Of a stretch of 64,000 nt of DNA, positions 9,978 through 17,748 are shown piece after piece; the stretch's first letter is position 1, and every line of letters starts with the position of its first letter. Under the pieces are notes generated by a model. It worked only from the letters and a program-made list of their open reading frames with translations, was not told the DNA's origin and ran no database searches. The DNA is from Mucilaginibacter straminoryzae. Its GTDB lineage: Bacteria; Bacteroidota; Bacteroidia; Sphingobacteriales; Sphingobacteriaceae. The position numbers and the translations under genes were made by a program. The stretch lies in the NCBI RefSeq assembly GCF_022953055.1, contig NZ_JALJEJ010000003.1:496001-560000 (forward strand). The letters are read 5' to 3'.

Positions 9978-10011
9978 AGAAGATTTCTCCTCGTTCCTCG
10001 TCGAAATGACA
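9978..10011. repeat. Dispersed intergenic repeat (AGATTTCTCCTCG...GTCGAAATGACA type)
   Basis: The stretch reads AGAAGATTTCTCCTCG, then TCGTCGAAATGACA. A related copy lies at 38921-38978, and inverse-sense relatives (GACGAGGAATCTTCTTC type) lie within 15860-16620. All are intergenic. The 291-nt gap between ccmE and gdhA holds this repeat and the gdhA terminator, and no gene was seen. Confidence 0.6.
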
Positions 10012-10023
10012 ATAGTCAGCAAA

Positions 10024-10053
10024 CAAAAAGAGCCGCCCGTTGAGGCAGCTCTT
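10024..10053 (-). terminator. Rho-independent terminator of glutamate dehydrogenase
   Basis: AAGAGCCGCC (10028-10037), a 6-nt loop and GGCAGCTCTT (10044-10053) form a hairpin with one mismatch. Read on the minus strand it is followed by CTTTTTGTTT, a T-rich tail. It lies 23 nt past the stop codon of the gene at 10077. Confidence 0.85.
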
Positions 10054-10076
10054 GATTCTTGTTTCTTGTCTCTGGA

Positions 10077-11513
10077 TTATGGCCAAACACCAAGGTTTTG
10101 GTAAGAAACGGCAATTTTATTAATCGCGCCGACAAATGCCGCCGTACGCAAGGTGTCTATCTTGCTGTTGTTCTTGTAAGTCTCGCGGATCTCGTGGTAA
10201 GAACGGATCATGGTGTCTTCCAAACCTGAATTCACCAGCTCTAACTCTGAAGCGCCTTTGATGATGGTGGCACGCTGAACAGGTGTTAAAGAAACCCCGG
10301 TAATACCCTCTACCATGTTTACCAGGTTAAGGTTAGAGTTTTCTTCGAAACGACGGTTCATACGACCGAATGCTACGTGAGAAAGATTTTTCAACCATTC
10401 GAAGTAAGATACAGTTACACCGCCGGCATTGGCATACATATCCGGAATGATGATACCGCCCGCTTCATAAAAAGCAGCTTCAGCTTCTGGTGTAGTTGGT
10501 CCGTTTGCCCCTTCTGCAATAATTTTAGCTTTGATGCGGCCAACATTTTCTGATGTGATCTGGTTTTCCAGCGCAGCCGGAACAAGGATATCGCAAGGTT
10601 GCTCAAGCCCTTCTCCGGAGTTTTTAAACTCTTGCGTTGCGCCTGCATAACCCAGGATAGAACCTGTAGCTTTACGATGATTGAACACAGCATCAATGTC
10701 CAGCCCATCCGGATTATAGATTGCACCTTCATATTCACAAAGCCCTACGATTAACGCACCAAACTCGGCCAGGAATTTTGCCGAGTGGTAACCTACGTTA
10801 CCCAAACCTTGCACAATTACTTTTTTACCCGAAATACCCGGGGTAAGGCCTAATTTCTGCATGTCCTCTCCTACGCTTACACACTCGCGGATAGAAATAG
10901 CCACACCACGGCCGGTAGCCTCGCGGCGGCCTGCAATACCATGTAAAGCAATTGGCTTACCGGTAACACATCCTAACGCGTCTAACTGCCCGGGGTTCAT
11001 GGTGGCATAAGTATCAGCAATCCAGCTCATTTCACGTTCGCCAGAACCATAATCTGGTGCCGGTACGTCTATGCTTGGGCCGATGAAGTTTTTCTTGGCT
11101 AATTCTACTGTATAACGGCGGGTAATGTTTTCCAGCTCCTGAACAGTATAATTTTTAGGGTTGATGCGGATACCGCCCTTGGCACCACCGAACGGTACGT
11201 TCACGATGGCACATTTATAGGTCATCAAAGCAGCAAGCGCCATCACTTCATCTTCGTTCACCATGTCGCTGTAACGGATACCGCCTTTGGTAGGTGACTG
11301 GTGATGCGAGTGCTCTACGCGCCATGCATCAATTACTTCGAAACCATTGCCTTTACGGATAGGGAAACGGAAACGGTAAACGCTATTGCATGATTTGATC
11401 TGATCTAATAAACCGGCATCGTGTTTGGTAAATTGTGCTGCATAATCAAAGTTTTTGCACACATCCCCGAAGAAATGGGTGTCTCCGTAGACAGCATTAT
11501 TGTTAGTAGCCAT
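10077..11513 (-). CDS. gdhA: Glutamate dehydrogenase (Glu/Leu/Phe/Val family)
   Basis: A 478-residue amino-acid dehydrogenase. The substrate-binding lysine region reads [13 protein letters not shown]. The catalytic Asp segment is [17 protein letters not shown] and the dinucleotide fold shows [14 protein letters not shown]. Length and motifs fit hexameric glutamate dehydrogenase, which interconverts glutamate and 2-oxoglutarate plus ammonia. Cofactor preference cannot be read off reliably. It is positioned between ccmD and ccmE on the same strand, which is odd for a nitrogen-metabolism gene, but its own terminator separates it from ccmE. Confidence 0.9.
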   Translation of the reverse strand: MATNNNAVYGDTHFFGDVCKNFDYAAQFTKHDAGLLDQIKSCNSVYRFRFPIRKGNGFEVIDAWRVEHSHHQSPTKGGIRYSDMVNEDEVMALAALMTYKCAIVNVPFGGAKGGIRINPKNYTVQELENITRRYTVELAKKNFIGPSIDVPAPDYGSGEREMSWIADTYATMNPGQLDALGCVTGKPIALHGIAGRREATGRGVAISIRECVSVGEDMQKLGLTPGISGKKVIVQGLGNVGYHSAKFLAEFGALIVGLCEYEGAIYNPDGLDIDAVFNHRKATGSILGYAGATQEFKNSGEGLEQPCDILVPAALENQITSENVGRIKAKIIAEGANGPTTPEAEAAFYEAGGIIIPDMYANAGGVTVSYFEWLKNLSHVAFGRMNRRFEENSNLNLVNMVEGITGVSLTPVQRATIIKGASELELVNSGLEDTMIRSYHEIRETYKNNSKIDTLRTAAFVGAINKIAVSYQNLGVWP

Positions 11514-11554
11514 AAATAAAATATTAGGTATATAAATTGGTTAAACGTAAAAAA

Positions 11555-11761
11555 CTACTTGTCGTTTTCAAGTTTTTTCAGGCGGCGGTCTATCATAAAC
11601 AGGTAGATGGCCAAACCGATAAAAACAATCACAATAGTTGATACCACAACATAAATTTTTCCTGAGCTGCGCAGCGTGTCGGCCATTTCAACTCCGGCGG
11701 GCTGGGCGAAGGTGGCAGCACAACAAAACAACAACACTGCAATCAGAATCAGCTTTTTCAT
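11555..11761 (-). CDS. CcmD-like small membrane protein
   Basis: A 68-residue protein with a cleavable-looking signal peptide (residues 1-19, ending FAQ), one membrane helix (about 38-57) and a short basic, charged tail (RRLKKLENDK). CcmD proteins have just this shape, helix then charged cytoplasmic tail, and they hold CcmC and CcmE together for release of holo-CcmE from the CcmABC complex. Position directly after ccmC supports the call. The additional signal peptide is a Bacteroidota trait. Sequence alone would not identify it. Confidence 0.7.
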   Translation of the reverse strand: MKKLILIAVLLFCCAATFAQPAGVEMADTLRSSGKIYVVVSTIVIVFIGLAIYLFMIDRRLKKLENDK

Positions 11762-11846
11762 TCTTATAATTTTTTAAATGGTGATGAAGCTATCATGAGC
11801 AACAGCCTGCTGCTTAACGTCAGGCACAGCTCTTGAGCTTCTTCAG

Positions 11847-12521
11847 TTAATCTATAGCGTTCTTTTTATATTCAAGTAAACTAATGCGGTAGCGCAAAGT
11901 GGCAATCCACACCCCGATGAGGCTCCAGGCAATAAACGCCGGGTAAAGTACAATCCGCATGTGATTATCCATATCCAGCTTACCAAAAGCAGGGTTACCG
12001 CCATTGCCAGGGTGAAGAGAATCTGTTTGCCGCGGCAGGATCATGATCAGCACGATCATTACCGGGAAAGCGAAAATATTGTACACTGCAGATATCCGCG
12101 CCCGCTTTTGTTCTTCATCGATAGAATTGCGTAGCACCAGGTAAGCGCAATAAAGTAAAAAGGCAATAGCCGCACTGTTTTGCTTCGGGTCGTTACTCCA
12201 GAATTCGCCCCAGGTAAATTTGGCCCACATCATACCGGTAACCAACCCTACAGAGAAAAAGAAGACACCGGTATTGGCACACTCAACGGCAATCAGATCA
12301 TACTCCGGCTTGGCGTTCATCAGGTACTTGATACTGTAGATCACTGAAATGGTAAATACAGTGAACATGGCCATCCACATGGGCACGTGAAAGTACACGT
12401 TACGGATAGTTTCATGCAGAATAGGCATGTGAGGCACATTTAACAACAGGCCGGCTATTAATGTGTAAAGAACAATAACAACAGCCAGCACCTTCCACCA
12501 GGTTTGGTATATGAACTTCAT
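11847..12521 (-). CDS. ccmC: Heme transporter/chaperone CcmC
   Basis: A 224-residue protein with six membrane segments of the CcmC/CcsA heme-handling family. Conserved periplasmic histidines are visible (NVYFHVPMW, and MDNHMRIVLYP near 185-195). The WWD stretch is degenerate: WGEFWSNDPKQNS where proteobacterial CcmC has WGxxWxWDxR. It loads heme onto CcmE together with CcmB and CcmD. The open frame extends to a TTG at 12542, but the ATG at 12519-12521 gives the usual family N-terminus (MKFIYQTWWK). A TAACTTTG promoter box lies 18 nt upstream. Confidence 0.85.
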   Translation of the reverse strand: MKFIYQTWWKVLAVVIVLYTLIAGLLLNVPHMPILHETIRNVYFHVPMWMAMFTVFTISVIYSIKYLMNAKPEYDLIAVECANTGVFFFSVGLVTGMMWAKFTWGEFWSNDPKQNSAAIAFLLYCAYLVLRNSIDEEQKRARISAVYNIFAFPVMIVLIMILPRQTDSLHPGNGGNPAFGKLDMDNHMRIVLYPAFIAWSLIGVWIATLRYRISLLEYKKNAID

Positions 12522-12539
12522 GATTCGAGAAAAACGGAG

Positions 12540-12547
12540 CAAAGTTA
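12540..12547 (-). promoter_or_regulatory. Candidate -7 promoter box of ccmC
   Basis: The minus strand reads TAACTTTG, a full match to the Bacteroidota TAnnTTTG box, ending 18 nt before the ccmC ATG. No good -33 TTTG was found at the usual distance. Confidence 0.4.
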
Positions 12548-12637
12548 ATCAAATAAGCACTGCATACTATGCTTGCATAGAATTTTTGTAATTGTGCTAC
12601 CCGTAATGATTTTTAGCTACAGAAGTTTTAACAAATA

Positions 12638-13831
12638 TCAGGGTTTGCTATCACCGGGCGCATAATCTACGGGGAGCAGCTCTGCAATCTTACTCATGAT
12701 CCAGCTGCCTTCATACAACACACTATGCGGCGAAATAACCACCCCATTGTTATCAATCAGGGCGTATTGCGTATAGGGGGTGATGATACTGGCCTCGTAA
12801 TTGGGCATATCCAGCGGGCGGTAAAAATCTGCAAAATCTATCTTCTCCATCCGCTTCTTGTAAATCACATATAGGTAACCAGGGAATACCAGCGCGTACA
12901 CACCCGGTTGTTCTGTTTGCCTGATCAGATCCTGCGGTGTTACCGGCTGTGGCATCAGTTGCTCAATGTACCGGTGCATCTGCGATTGCTCGCGCCAGAA
13001 GTTCAGTGAATCGCGCGGACCGGCATAGGTAAACTTCTCTAATTTTTTTTGAATTAATTCTTCGGGTGCCCGTTGAGGGTTTGGCGCCCGCTGCAGAATG
13101 CGCACTTCAAAACCGGGCTCGCTTAAATTGCTGGCTAATAATGAGCGGTAGAAGTGCATGGCGGAACCGTAATAGATTTCTTCGCGACGTGCCTGCCATT
13201 TCTTCTTCTCGTCCGCACTACCGTTCAACTCCTGGAACAGCACTTTTCCCTGCCACGAGATCACATTCTCGAGATGATCGCTTTTAAACTCTTTCAGCAG
13301 GATACGCAATTTATAACCCAAGGCGCGGTTTTCAATATCCAGGAAATCATAAGAGTGCCCTTCCAGGTATTTCTTGGTTTTGTGGTTGATCAGCACCAGA
13401 TCTGTCGGGTTCAGGATCTTACATTTCTTGGCATCATCACCCGTCCCGATAAAATCTTTAATAAAATTAGCGTAGTTCAGCTTCCAGTTGCCACCATTAG
13501 TAATTACCACTTCCCTCAGTTCCATCACCTTGGGCGTCATGGAAGCCTGGATCTTTATGGGCTCTTTACCCACCAGGATAGTTTGTGTATAATCTTCGTA
13601 GCCCACCATCGTCACCACCAGTTCGTATTGACCGGGGCGGATACCACTAAGGGTAAAGGTGCCATCGTCGCCAGAGACGGTGCCTACCGTGGCATTACTT
13701 AAAAATATACTGGCCTTAGCCAGGCCGTTCTTGCTGTCTTTATTAAAAACGCGACCGGTAACCGTACCGTATTGCGCGGAGGCAGTTAGCGCTGTAAGGA
13801 TAAAAAAGGTAAACAGTGCGATATAACGCAT
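12638..13831 (-). CDS. Secreted CarboxypepD_reg-like domain protein
   Basis: A 397-residue exported protein: signal peptide 1-19 (ending TASAQ), a CarboxypepD_reg-like beta-sandwich at about 21-110 (GTVTGRVFNKDSKNGLAKASIFL, GTVSGDDGTFTLSG), then about 280 residues conserved in Bacteroidota but of unknown role. No catalytic motif or membrane helix was recognised, and no TonB-dependent barrel follows. It lies between ccmB and ccmC on the same strand, with about 70 and 116 nt on either side, so cotranscription is possible but not shown. Confidence 0.75.
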   Translation of the reverse strand: MRYIALFTFFILTALTASAQYGTVTGRVFNKDSKNGLAKASIFLSNATVGTVSGDDGTFTLSGIRPGQYELVVTMVGYEDYTQTILVGKEPIKIQASMTPKVMELREVVITNGGNWKLNYANFIKDFIGTGDDAKKCKILNPTDLVLINHKTKKYLEGHSYDFLDIENRALGYKLRILLKEFKSDHLENVISWQGKVLFQELNGSADEKKKWQARREEIYYGSAMHFYRSLLASNLSEPGFEVRILQRAPNPQRAPEELIQKKLEKFTYAGPRDSLNFWREQSQMHRYIEQLMPQPVTPQDLIRQTEQPGVYALVFPGYLYVIYKKRMEKIDFADFYRPLDMPNYEASIITPYTQYALIDNNGVVISPHSVLYEGSWIMSKIAELLPVDYAPGDSKP

Positions 13832-13901
13832 AAGAGAAATTTCCCCGCAAGTTTAAATTAAAAACATGAAGCCTTGGTGAACGTAAAAATAGGATTTTGA
13901 A

Positions 13902-14585
13902 TTAATCCTGCCAGAGGTAAGGAAACAAAATAAGCGATGCCCCTACCACGATCACGTTGATGGCTGCCAGGACACCCAGGTTGCTATAACTTGCGCTGCG
14001 CTCCAGCCCATCCATTGCGAACTTGCTGCTTTTAATCAGCAGCAGGATCACGGGGATAATCACCGGGAAGCTCAACACTGCCATCAGCGTACCACCGTTG
14101 CCTGCTTTAGCCGCAATAGCAGCGATCATGGTAAACACCGTAGCAAAACTAACGCTGCCCAGCAGCACGATGAGGAAGTAATAAAGCGGATCGCCAATGG
14201 TATTGGTGAAGAAGATCATGTACATACCGATAGCCAGTATGCTTAGTAAAGCCATCAGCAGGGCATTGTAAATAATTTTTGAAAGGATAATGGCCTGCGG
14301 ACTGGCAATAGAATAATAATACAGCATGCGGCTGCGGCTTTCCTGCATAAAGCTTTTCGCCATAGCATTTACCGCTGCAAACAGCATAATGATCCAAAAC
14401 AGCACGTTCCAAACGATCGGGTAGCCTTTACTTTGCGTGAAACCGGCTGACAGGTTGAAGGCAATATAGCAGACAAACACCGTAGAAGCGATATAAAGCA
14501 GCACCCCGTTAAAGGCATATTTTGAACGCCACTCGAGCAGGATCTCTTTTTTTAACAGGTGCTTGGTCTGACTGATAACCGACAT
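13902..14585 (-). CDS. ccmB: Heme exporter subunit CcmB
   Basis: A 227-residue integral membrane protein with six hydrophobic segments. The N-terminus, HLLKKEILLEWRSKYAFNG, is the typical cytoplasmic start of CcmB, and LFWIIMLFAAVNAM and the central helices also fit. CcmB is the membrane part of the CcmAB ABC complex, which uses ATP to release holo-CcmE from CcmC. No ATPase gene (ccmA) lies next to it in this window. Two ATGs are in frame (14603 and 14585). The inner one gives the length and sequence usual for the family. Confidence 0.88.
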   Translation of the reverse strand: MSVISQTKHLLKKEILLEWRSKYAFNGVLLYIASTVFVCYIAFNLSAGFTQSKGYPIVWNVLFWIIMLFAAVNAMAKSFMQESRSRMLYYYSIASPQAIILSKIIYNALLMALLSILAIGMYMIFFTNTIGDPLYYFLIVLLGSVSFATVFTMIAAIAAKAGNGGTLMAVLSFPVIIPVILLLIKSSKFAMDGLERSASYSNLGVLAAINVIVVGASLILFPYLWQD

Positions 14586-14650
14586 TGCCTGCAAAGGTAA
14601 CATTTAGAAGCAAGAGATAAGAAGCAAGAGAACAGAGTGAGGAGCAGAGT

Positions 14651-14810
14651 GCGGGGCGCCGAGGACAATGACTGATGACCAGTGACAAGAGCGGGGAGCC
14701 GAGAACAATGACTAATGACTAATGACAAGAGCGGGGAGCCGAGAACAATGACTGATGACCAATGACAAGAGCGGGGAGCCGAGAACAATGACTGATGACC
14801 AATGACTAAT
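14651..14810. repeat. Tandem repeat, 40-bp unit, about four copies
   Basis: The core GCGGGGAGCCGAGAACAATG recurs with a period of exactly 40 nt (starts at 14691, 14731 and 14771), with a diverged first copy at 14651 (GCGGGGCGCC). Inside each unit TGACTAATGAC/TGACCAATGAC sub-repeats occur. The rest of the gap from 14586 to 15002 holds purine-rich CAAGAG stretches and short CGCC-containing repeats (14840-14900). A 40-nt period cannot keep one reading frame, so coding use is unlikely. Confidence 0.85.
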
Positions 14811-15002
14811 GACATCCTTAACCGGTGGCTGGCAAAAACCAGTTCGCCACGTCTGCCGCATTCGCCGGATTCGCCATATCCGCCACATTTACCGGGGCAG
14901 CCACAGGTTTTATGACTTTTAAGTTAGGATTACTGCCATTTTCGTGACAGTGTTGACCATACAATTATACCCCGGCACGCGTTCGCCAGCAGTAGAAATT
15001 AT

Positions 15003-15578
15003 TTATTTCCTTTCAGAAAAAAATCTAAACAAGCTATTGATATTTATACCAACTCCTCCAAGGTTAGGTTCTAAAATTATAGTATCGTTTAAAATTTTCC
15101 CTATTCCCGATCTTAACTCCTTTTTAACTTTAAAATCTTTGATTTCCTTTTTTTCTTGTATATCATTAAAAATCTTTTCTATCAATCTAATTACATCTTG
15201 GGGCGTTTTACAAACTTTGCCAATCTCGATGAAAATTAATCTATCTTCAGGTATCTTCTCTCCTTTAGTCTCCCTATTATTTCTCTCTACAAAATACTTA
15301 GGGTGTATAGTGGTAATCATTAAGGCTGGGAGTAGATTTTTAGGATCGATACCATTAATCGATTCCCATGATAATAATTCAGAATAAAAATGACTTTCGG
15401 GAAATCCTTGAATTACTATTGAATCGTTTCTTGCAGCAAATTCTGCTATTTTATCAAAACTACCTCTTAAGACATTTCCAATCGGTTCATCCCAATTATA
15501 ATAATCTAAAATATACAAGTAATAACTTTTCGTAACGTTTTCCGGAATTTCCGCCAATGAATGAATTTTTAAGCCCAT
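15003..15578 (-). CDS. Unrecognised AT-rich orphan protein
   Basis: A 191-residue protein that I do not recognise. No signal peptide or membrane helix is apparent. It shows mixed alpha/beta composition with a lysine-rich helical stretch (IFNDIQEKKEIKDFKVKK, about 138-155) and the end LEPNLGGVGININ. Two IxxFxx-type hydrophobic strands (SIVIQGFP, LIFIEIGK) suggest a Rossmann-like core, but this is a guess. The DNA is clearly richer in A and T than its neighbours, and codons such as TTA and AAA dominate, which hints at recent acquisition. The gene is isolated, repeats lie on both sides, and an inverted repeat sits upstream. Confidence 0.65.
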   Translation of the reverse strand: MGLKIHSLAEIPENVTKSYYLYILDYYNWDEPIGNVLRGSFDKIAEFAARNDSIVIQGFPESHFYSELLSWESINGIDPKNLLPALMITTIHPKYFVERNNRETKGEKIPEDRLIFIEIGKVCKTPQDVIRLIEKIFNDIQEKKEIKDFKVKKELRSGIGKILNDTIILEPNLGGVGININSLFRFFSERK

Positions 15579-15594
15579 AATTTTCTATTACTCA

Positions 15595-15627
15595 CATTTG
15601 AGTTATGTCAACAACTTACCTCAAATG
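15595..15627 (-). promoter_or_regulatory. Inverted repeat upstream of the orphan gene
   Basis: CATTTGAG (15595-15602) and CTCAAATG (15620-15627) are perfect 8-bp arms 17 nt apart, 17 nt before the start of the gene at 15003-15578. They may be an operator or bind a dimeric regulator. No promoter box was recognised. Confidence 0.35.
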
Positions 15628-15638
15628 CTGGATGACTA

Positions 15639-15824
15639 TTAAAAAACAACATACAATAGAACCGCCACTATCAGCATGAGGACATAACCGGTCCAGGCAT
15701 TCCGTAAAGCGTATTTCTCGATGTTGTAGTCTTTACAACCGCCGCGAAAGCCCTTTACCGTCCAAAAGAAAAACGCACCAAGCCATTTAGAGGAATAATA
15801 AGATGAAAATAGACCGTCGCTCAT
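15639..15824 (-). CDS. Small membrane protein, unknown
   Basis: A 61-residue protein with a soluble, aromatic-rich N-terminal part (SSYYSSKWLGAFFFWTVKGFRGG, partly hydrophobic) and one strong membrane helix at the C-terminus (about 45-61, WTGYVLMLIVAVLLYVV). The composition is protein-like and the start ATG at 15822-15824 is clear. I recognise no family. It stands alone in a repeat-rich region, 60 nt upstream of the orphan gene on the same strand. Confidence 0.55.
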   Translation of the reverse strand: MSDGLFSSYYSSKWLGAFFFWTVKGFRGGCKDYNIEKYALRNAWTGYVLMLIVAVLLYVVF

Positions 15825-15859
15825 GATAGTGAAAGATAAAACGGTCGTCTCAGAAATGC

Positions 15860-16620
15860 AAATGGTTCGTTAAGTGCAGACAAAGATCCTGAAACAAGTT
15901 CAGGATGACGTGGTTTAACTTTAGCCTAATGAGGAAGAATGTCAACCAGTCGAAGGGTAAAACAATAGCTAACGCGTCGACGGCCTCAGCATGACAAGGG
16001 GGATCATATTTGTAGATAGGTCACCCTGAGCTTGTCGAAGGGTAAAATAAGGGAGAACGCTTCCCGAAACTGGTTCGGGACAGGTCTTTGAGTTCACCAT
16101 GACGAGGTTTTTGATTGCTGCTTCTACCCTTCTTTATCCTGTCATTCCGGGTGAAACGAGGAATCTTCTTCGCTTTTAAACGGAAGAAGATGCTTCGAGG
16201 GCCTCAGCATGACAAGGGGGATCATATTTGTATGATTTGTCACCCTGAGCTTGTCGAAGGGCAAAACAAGGGAGAATGCTTCCCGAAACTGGTTCGGGAC
16301 AGGTCTTTGAGCCCAGCACAACAAGGGGGATTATATTTGTATGATTTGTCACCTGAGCTTGTCGAAGGGTAAAACAAGGGAGAATGCTTCGAGGGCCTCA
16401 GCATGACACGGTTTTAATGTTGTTTCCACCCTTCTCTCCATCCTGTCATTCCGAGTGAAACGAGGAATCTTCTTCGCTTTTCAACGGAAGAAGATGCTTC
16501 GAGGGCCTCAGCATGACAATTTGGATCATATTTGTATGATTTGTCATTCTGAACGAAGTGAAGAATCTTCTTCCAAATGAATTTCAACCAAGAAGATCTC
16601 TCACGATGTTCGAGATGACA
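15860..16620. repeat. Mosaic of dispersed intergenic repeats
   Basis: The 870-nt gap has no convincing gene but consists of repeated modules. A module of about 110 nt at 15982-16092 recurs at 16203-16312 and, shortened, near 16316-16400. A second module of about 75 nt at 16141-16216 recurs at 16446-16519. Recurrent words are CCCTGAGCTTGTCGAAGGG, GTCATTCCGAGTGAAACGAG, CCTCAGCATGACA and the palindrome ATCATATTTGTATGAT. The first two are well-known dispersed repeats of many bacterial genomes, including Bacteroidota. No terminal transposase or CRISPR structure is present. Confidence 0.8.
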
Positions 16621-16695
16621 CAGTTTTAGTCAAGAAACAACCCTTCTAAATGCTTAGTTAGCCGATCTTCAAGACTGCTTGACTTCGTGCCCCTC

Positions 16696-17133
16696 CTACT
16701 GCAACTGCTGGTTGTTCCTGCTGAAATCGGCAATGCCGGGTTTGTCTTTACCTAGGTTTCCGAGCACAGCCAGTATGGCGCCTGCAAACAGCACATACCA
16801 GCCCCATTTGTATTTAATCAACCGGGCCAGGCCTTGCGCAATGCCTTTGAATGGGATAAAACTAAAGCTGGTTTGCACCTTCATAAAGGCGGCAATCAGC
16901 AGCAGCACCACCAACACTAACGATACCCATGCCGCCCCTTTCGAGATCAGCTTTTGATTGATCACCGTACCTGCCAGCCCGACGATTGCTACCACCAGCA
17001 CCACAATGCCATAAGGTTTATTGGCATCAAACACGTTCCAGTTAAATAAACCGAAAGGGCGTAATATCGGGCAGTAAGTACCGGCTATAATGGCGATAAA
17101 ACCAATGGCGGCAAGGATAGCTTTAGGTCTCAT
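16696..17133 (-). CDS. Small polytopic membrane protein, unknown
   Basis: A 145-residue protein with about four membrane segments (residues about 5-25, 42-60, 70-90 and 110-128) joined by short loops and a polar, glutamine-rich tail. No family was recognised. It is the last gene of the operon that starts with the DEAD-box helicase, 6 nt behind gldC. The start is the ATG at 17131-17133. Confidence 0.65.
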   Translation of the reverse strand: MRPKAILAAIGFIAIIAGTYCPILRPFGLFNWNVFDANKPYGIVVLVVAIVGLAGTVINQKLISKGAAWVSLVLVVLLLIAAFMKVQTSFSFIPFKGIAQGLARLIKYKWGWYVLFAGAILAVLGNLGKDKPGIADFSRNNQQLQ

Positions 17134-17139
17134 ATCGTG

Positions 17140-17469
17140 TTATTTAACTAATTCCATTTTTTCTGCGAAGTGGGCGCAATAGTCGCGCAGGTCTTCTACA
17201 ATGTTTGTTTCGCCTGTAGCGCGTAAGAAGCTGTCGCCCATGGTCTGCAGGGTTTCGTAGAAGAAACGTTTCATCTCGTCAACCGGCATGTCTTTGGTCC
17301 ACAGGTCGATACGTAAAGTATTTTTATAACTGGCATCCCACAAGGCAAGCATCATTGATTTTACCGGAAGCTTTTCTTTGTTCTGGGCATCGGTAGATTC
17401 CCACATGATGTTTTCCGGAACGTTATTATCGTCTAACTGGATGGTCAGTTTTATTTCAGCTGTTTTCAT
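17140..17469 (-). CDS. gldC: Gliding motility protein GldC
   Basis: A 109-residue protein that fits GldC through its whole length: the N-terminus KTAEIKLTIQLDDNNVPENI, then the central segment LPVKSMMLALWDASYKNTLRIDLWTKDMPVDEMKRFF and the C-terminus VEDLRDYCAHFAEKMEL. GldC was found in Flavobacterium johnsoniae as a protein linked to gliding motility, though it is conserved in many non-gliding Bacteroidota and is soluble. Here it is third in the helicase operon, 6 nt from each neighbour, so its job may not be limited to motility. Confidence 0.88.
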   Translation of the reverse strand: MKTAEIKLTIQLDDNNVPENIMWESTDAQNKEKLPVKSMMLALWDASYKNTLRIDLWTKDMPVDEMKRFFYETLQTMGDSFLRATGETNIVEDLRDYCAHFAEKMELVK

Positions 17470-17475
17470 TAAAAG

Positions 17476-17745
17476 TTATTTTACCAAAAAGAATATTACG
17501 AGGGTCAAAGTTATAAAGCTTAGCTCCACTATCCACACGTTTTTCATTTGCGGGAAGAAATTGCGAAAAATAAGATCAAGAAATGACACTACTACCGCAA
17601 ACAGCATAAATACGGCACCGATGGTACCGGTCCAATGCTGGTAAATGCCTGTCGCTACCGCTTTACCGCCGTAGACCCAGACATAAATTGCCAGGATGAT
17701 AAAAAAAGCAGTGCAAAAATTAAGCGGAGTAAGTTTCAGCTTCAT
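17476..17745 (-). CDS. Small membrane protein, unknown
   Basis: An 89-residue protein with three hydrophobic segments (about 12-28, 38-58 and 68-88) and no other visible motif. It is the second gene of the helicase operon: 3 nt after the helicase stop and 6 nt before gldC. Similar proteins occur next to gldC in related genomes as far as I recall, but no function is known to me. Confidence 0.6.
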   Translation of the reverse strand: MKLKLTPLNFCTAFFIILAIYVWVYGGKAVATGIYQHWTGTIGAVFMLFAVVVSFLDLIFRNFFPQMKNVWIVELSFITLTLVIFFLVK

Positions 17746-17748
17746 GTA

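Noticed and set aside
14552..14815. An open frame of 87 codons on the minus strand with repeated SLVIGHQSL-like text
   Set aside because: It is a product of the 40-bp tandem repeat. The copies fall into different frames, and its text overlaps the ccmB start.
16115..16372. An 85-codon open frame with repeated PELVEG words
   Set aside because: It runs through dispersed DNA repeats. Repeated peptides mirror the repeat, and there is no promoter or start signal.
14651..16620. Possible CRISPR array
   Set aside because: The repeats are either directly tandem without unique spacers (14651-14810) or irregular mosaics (15860-16620). No cas genes are near.
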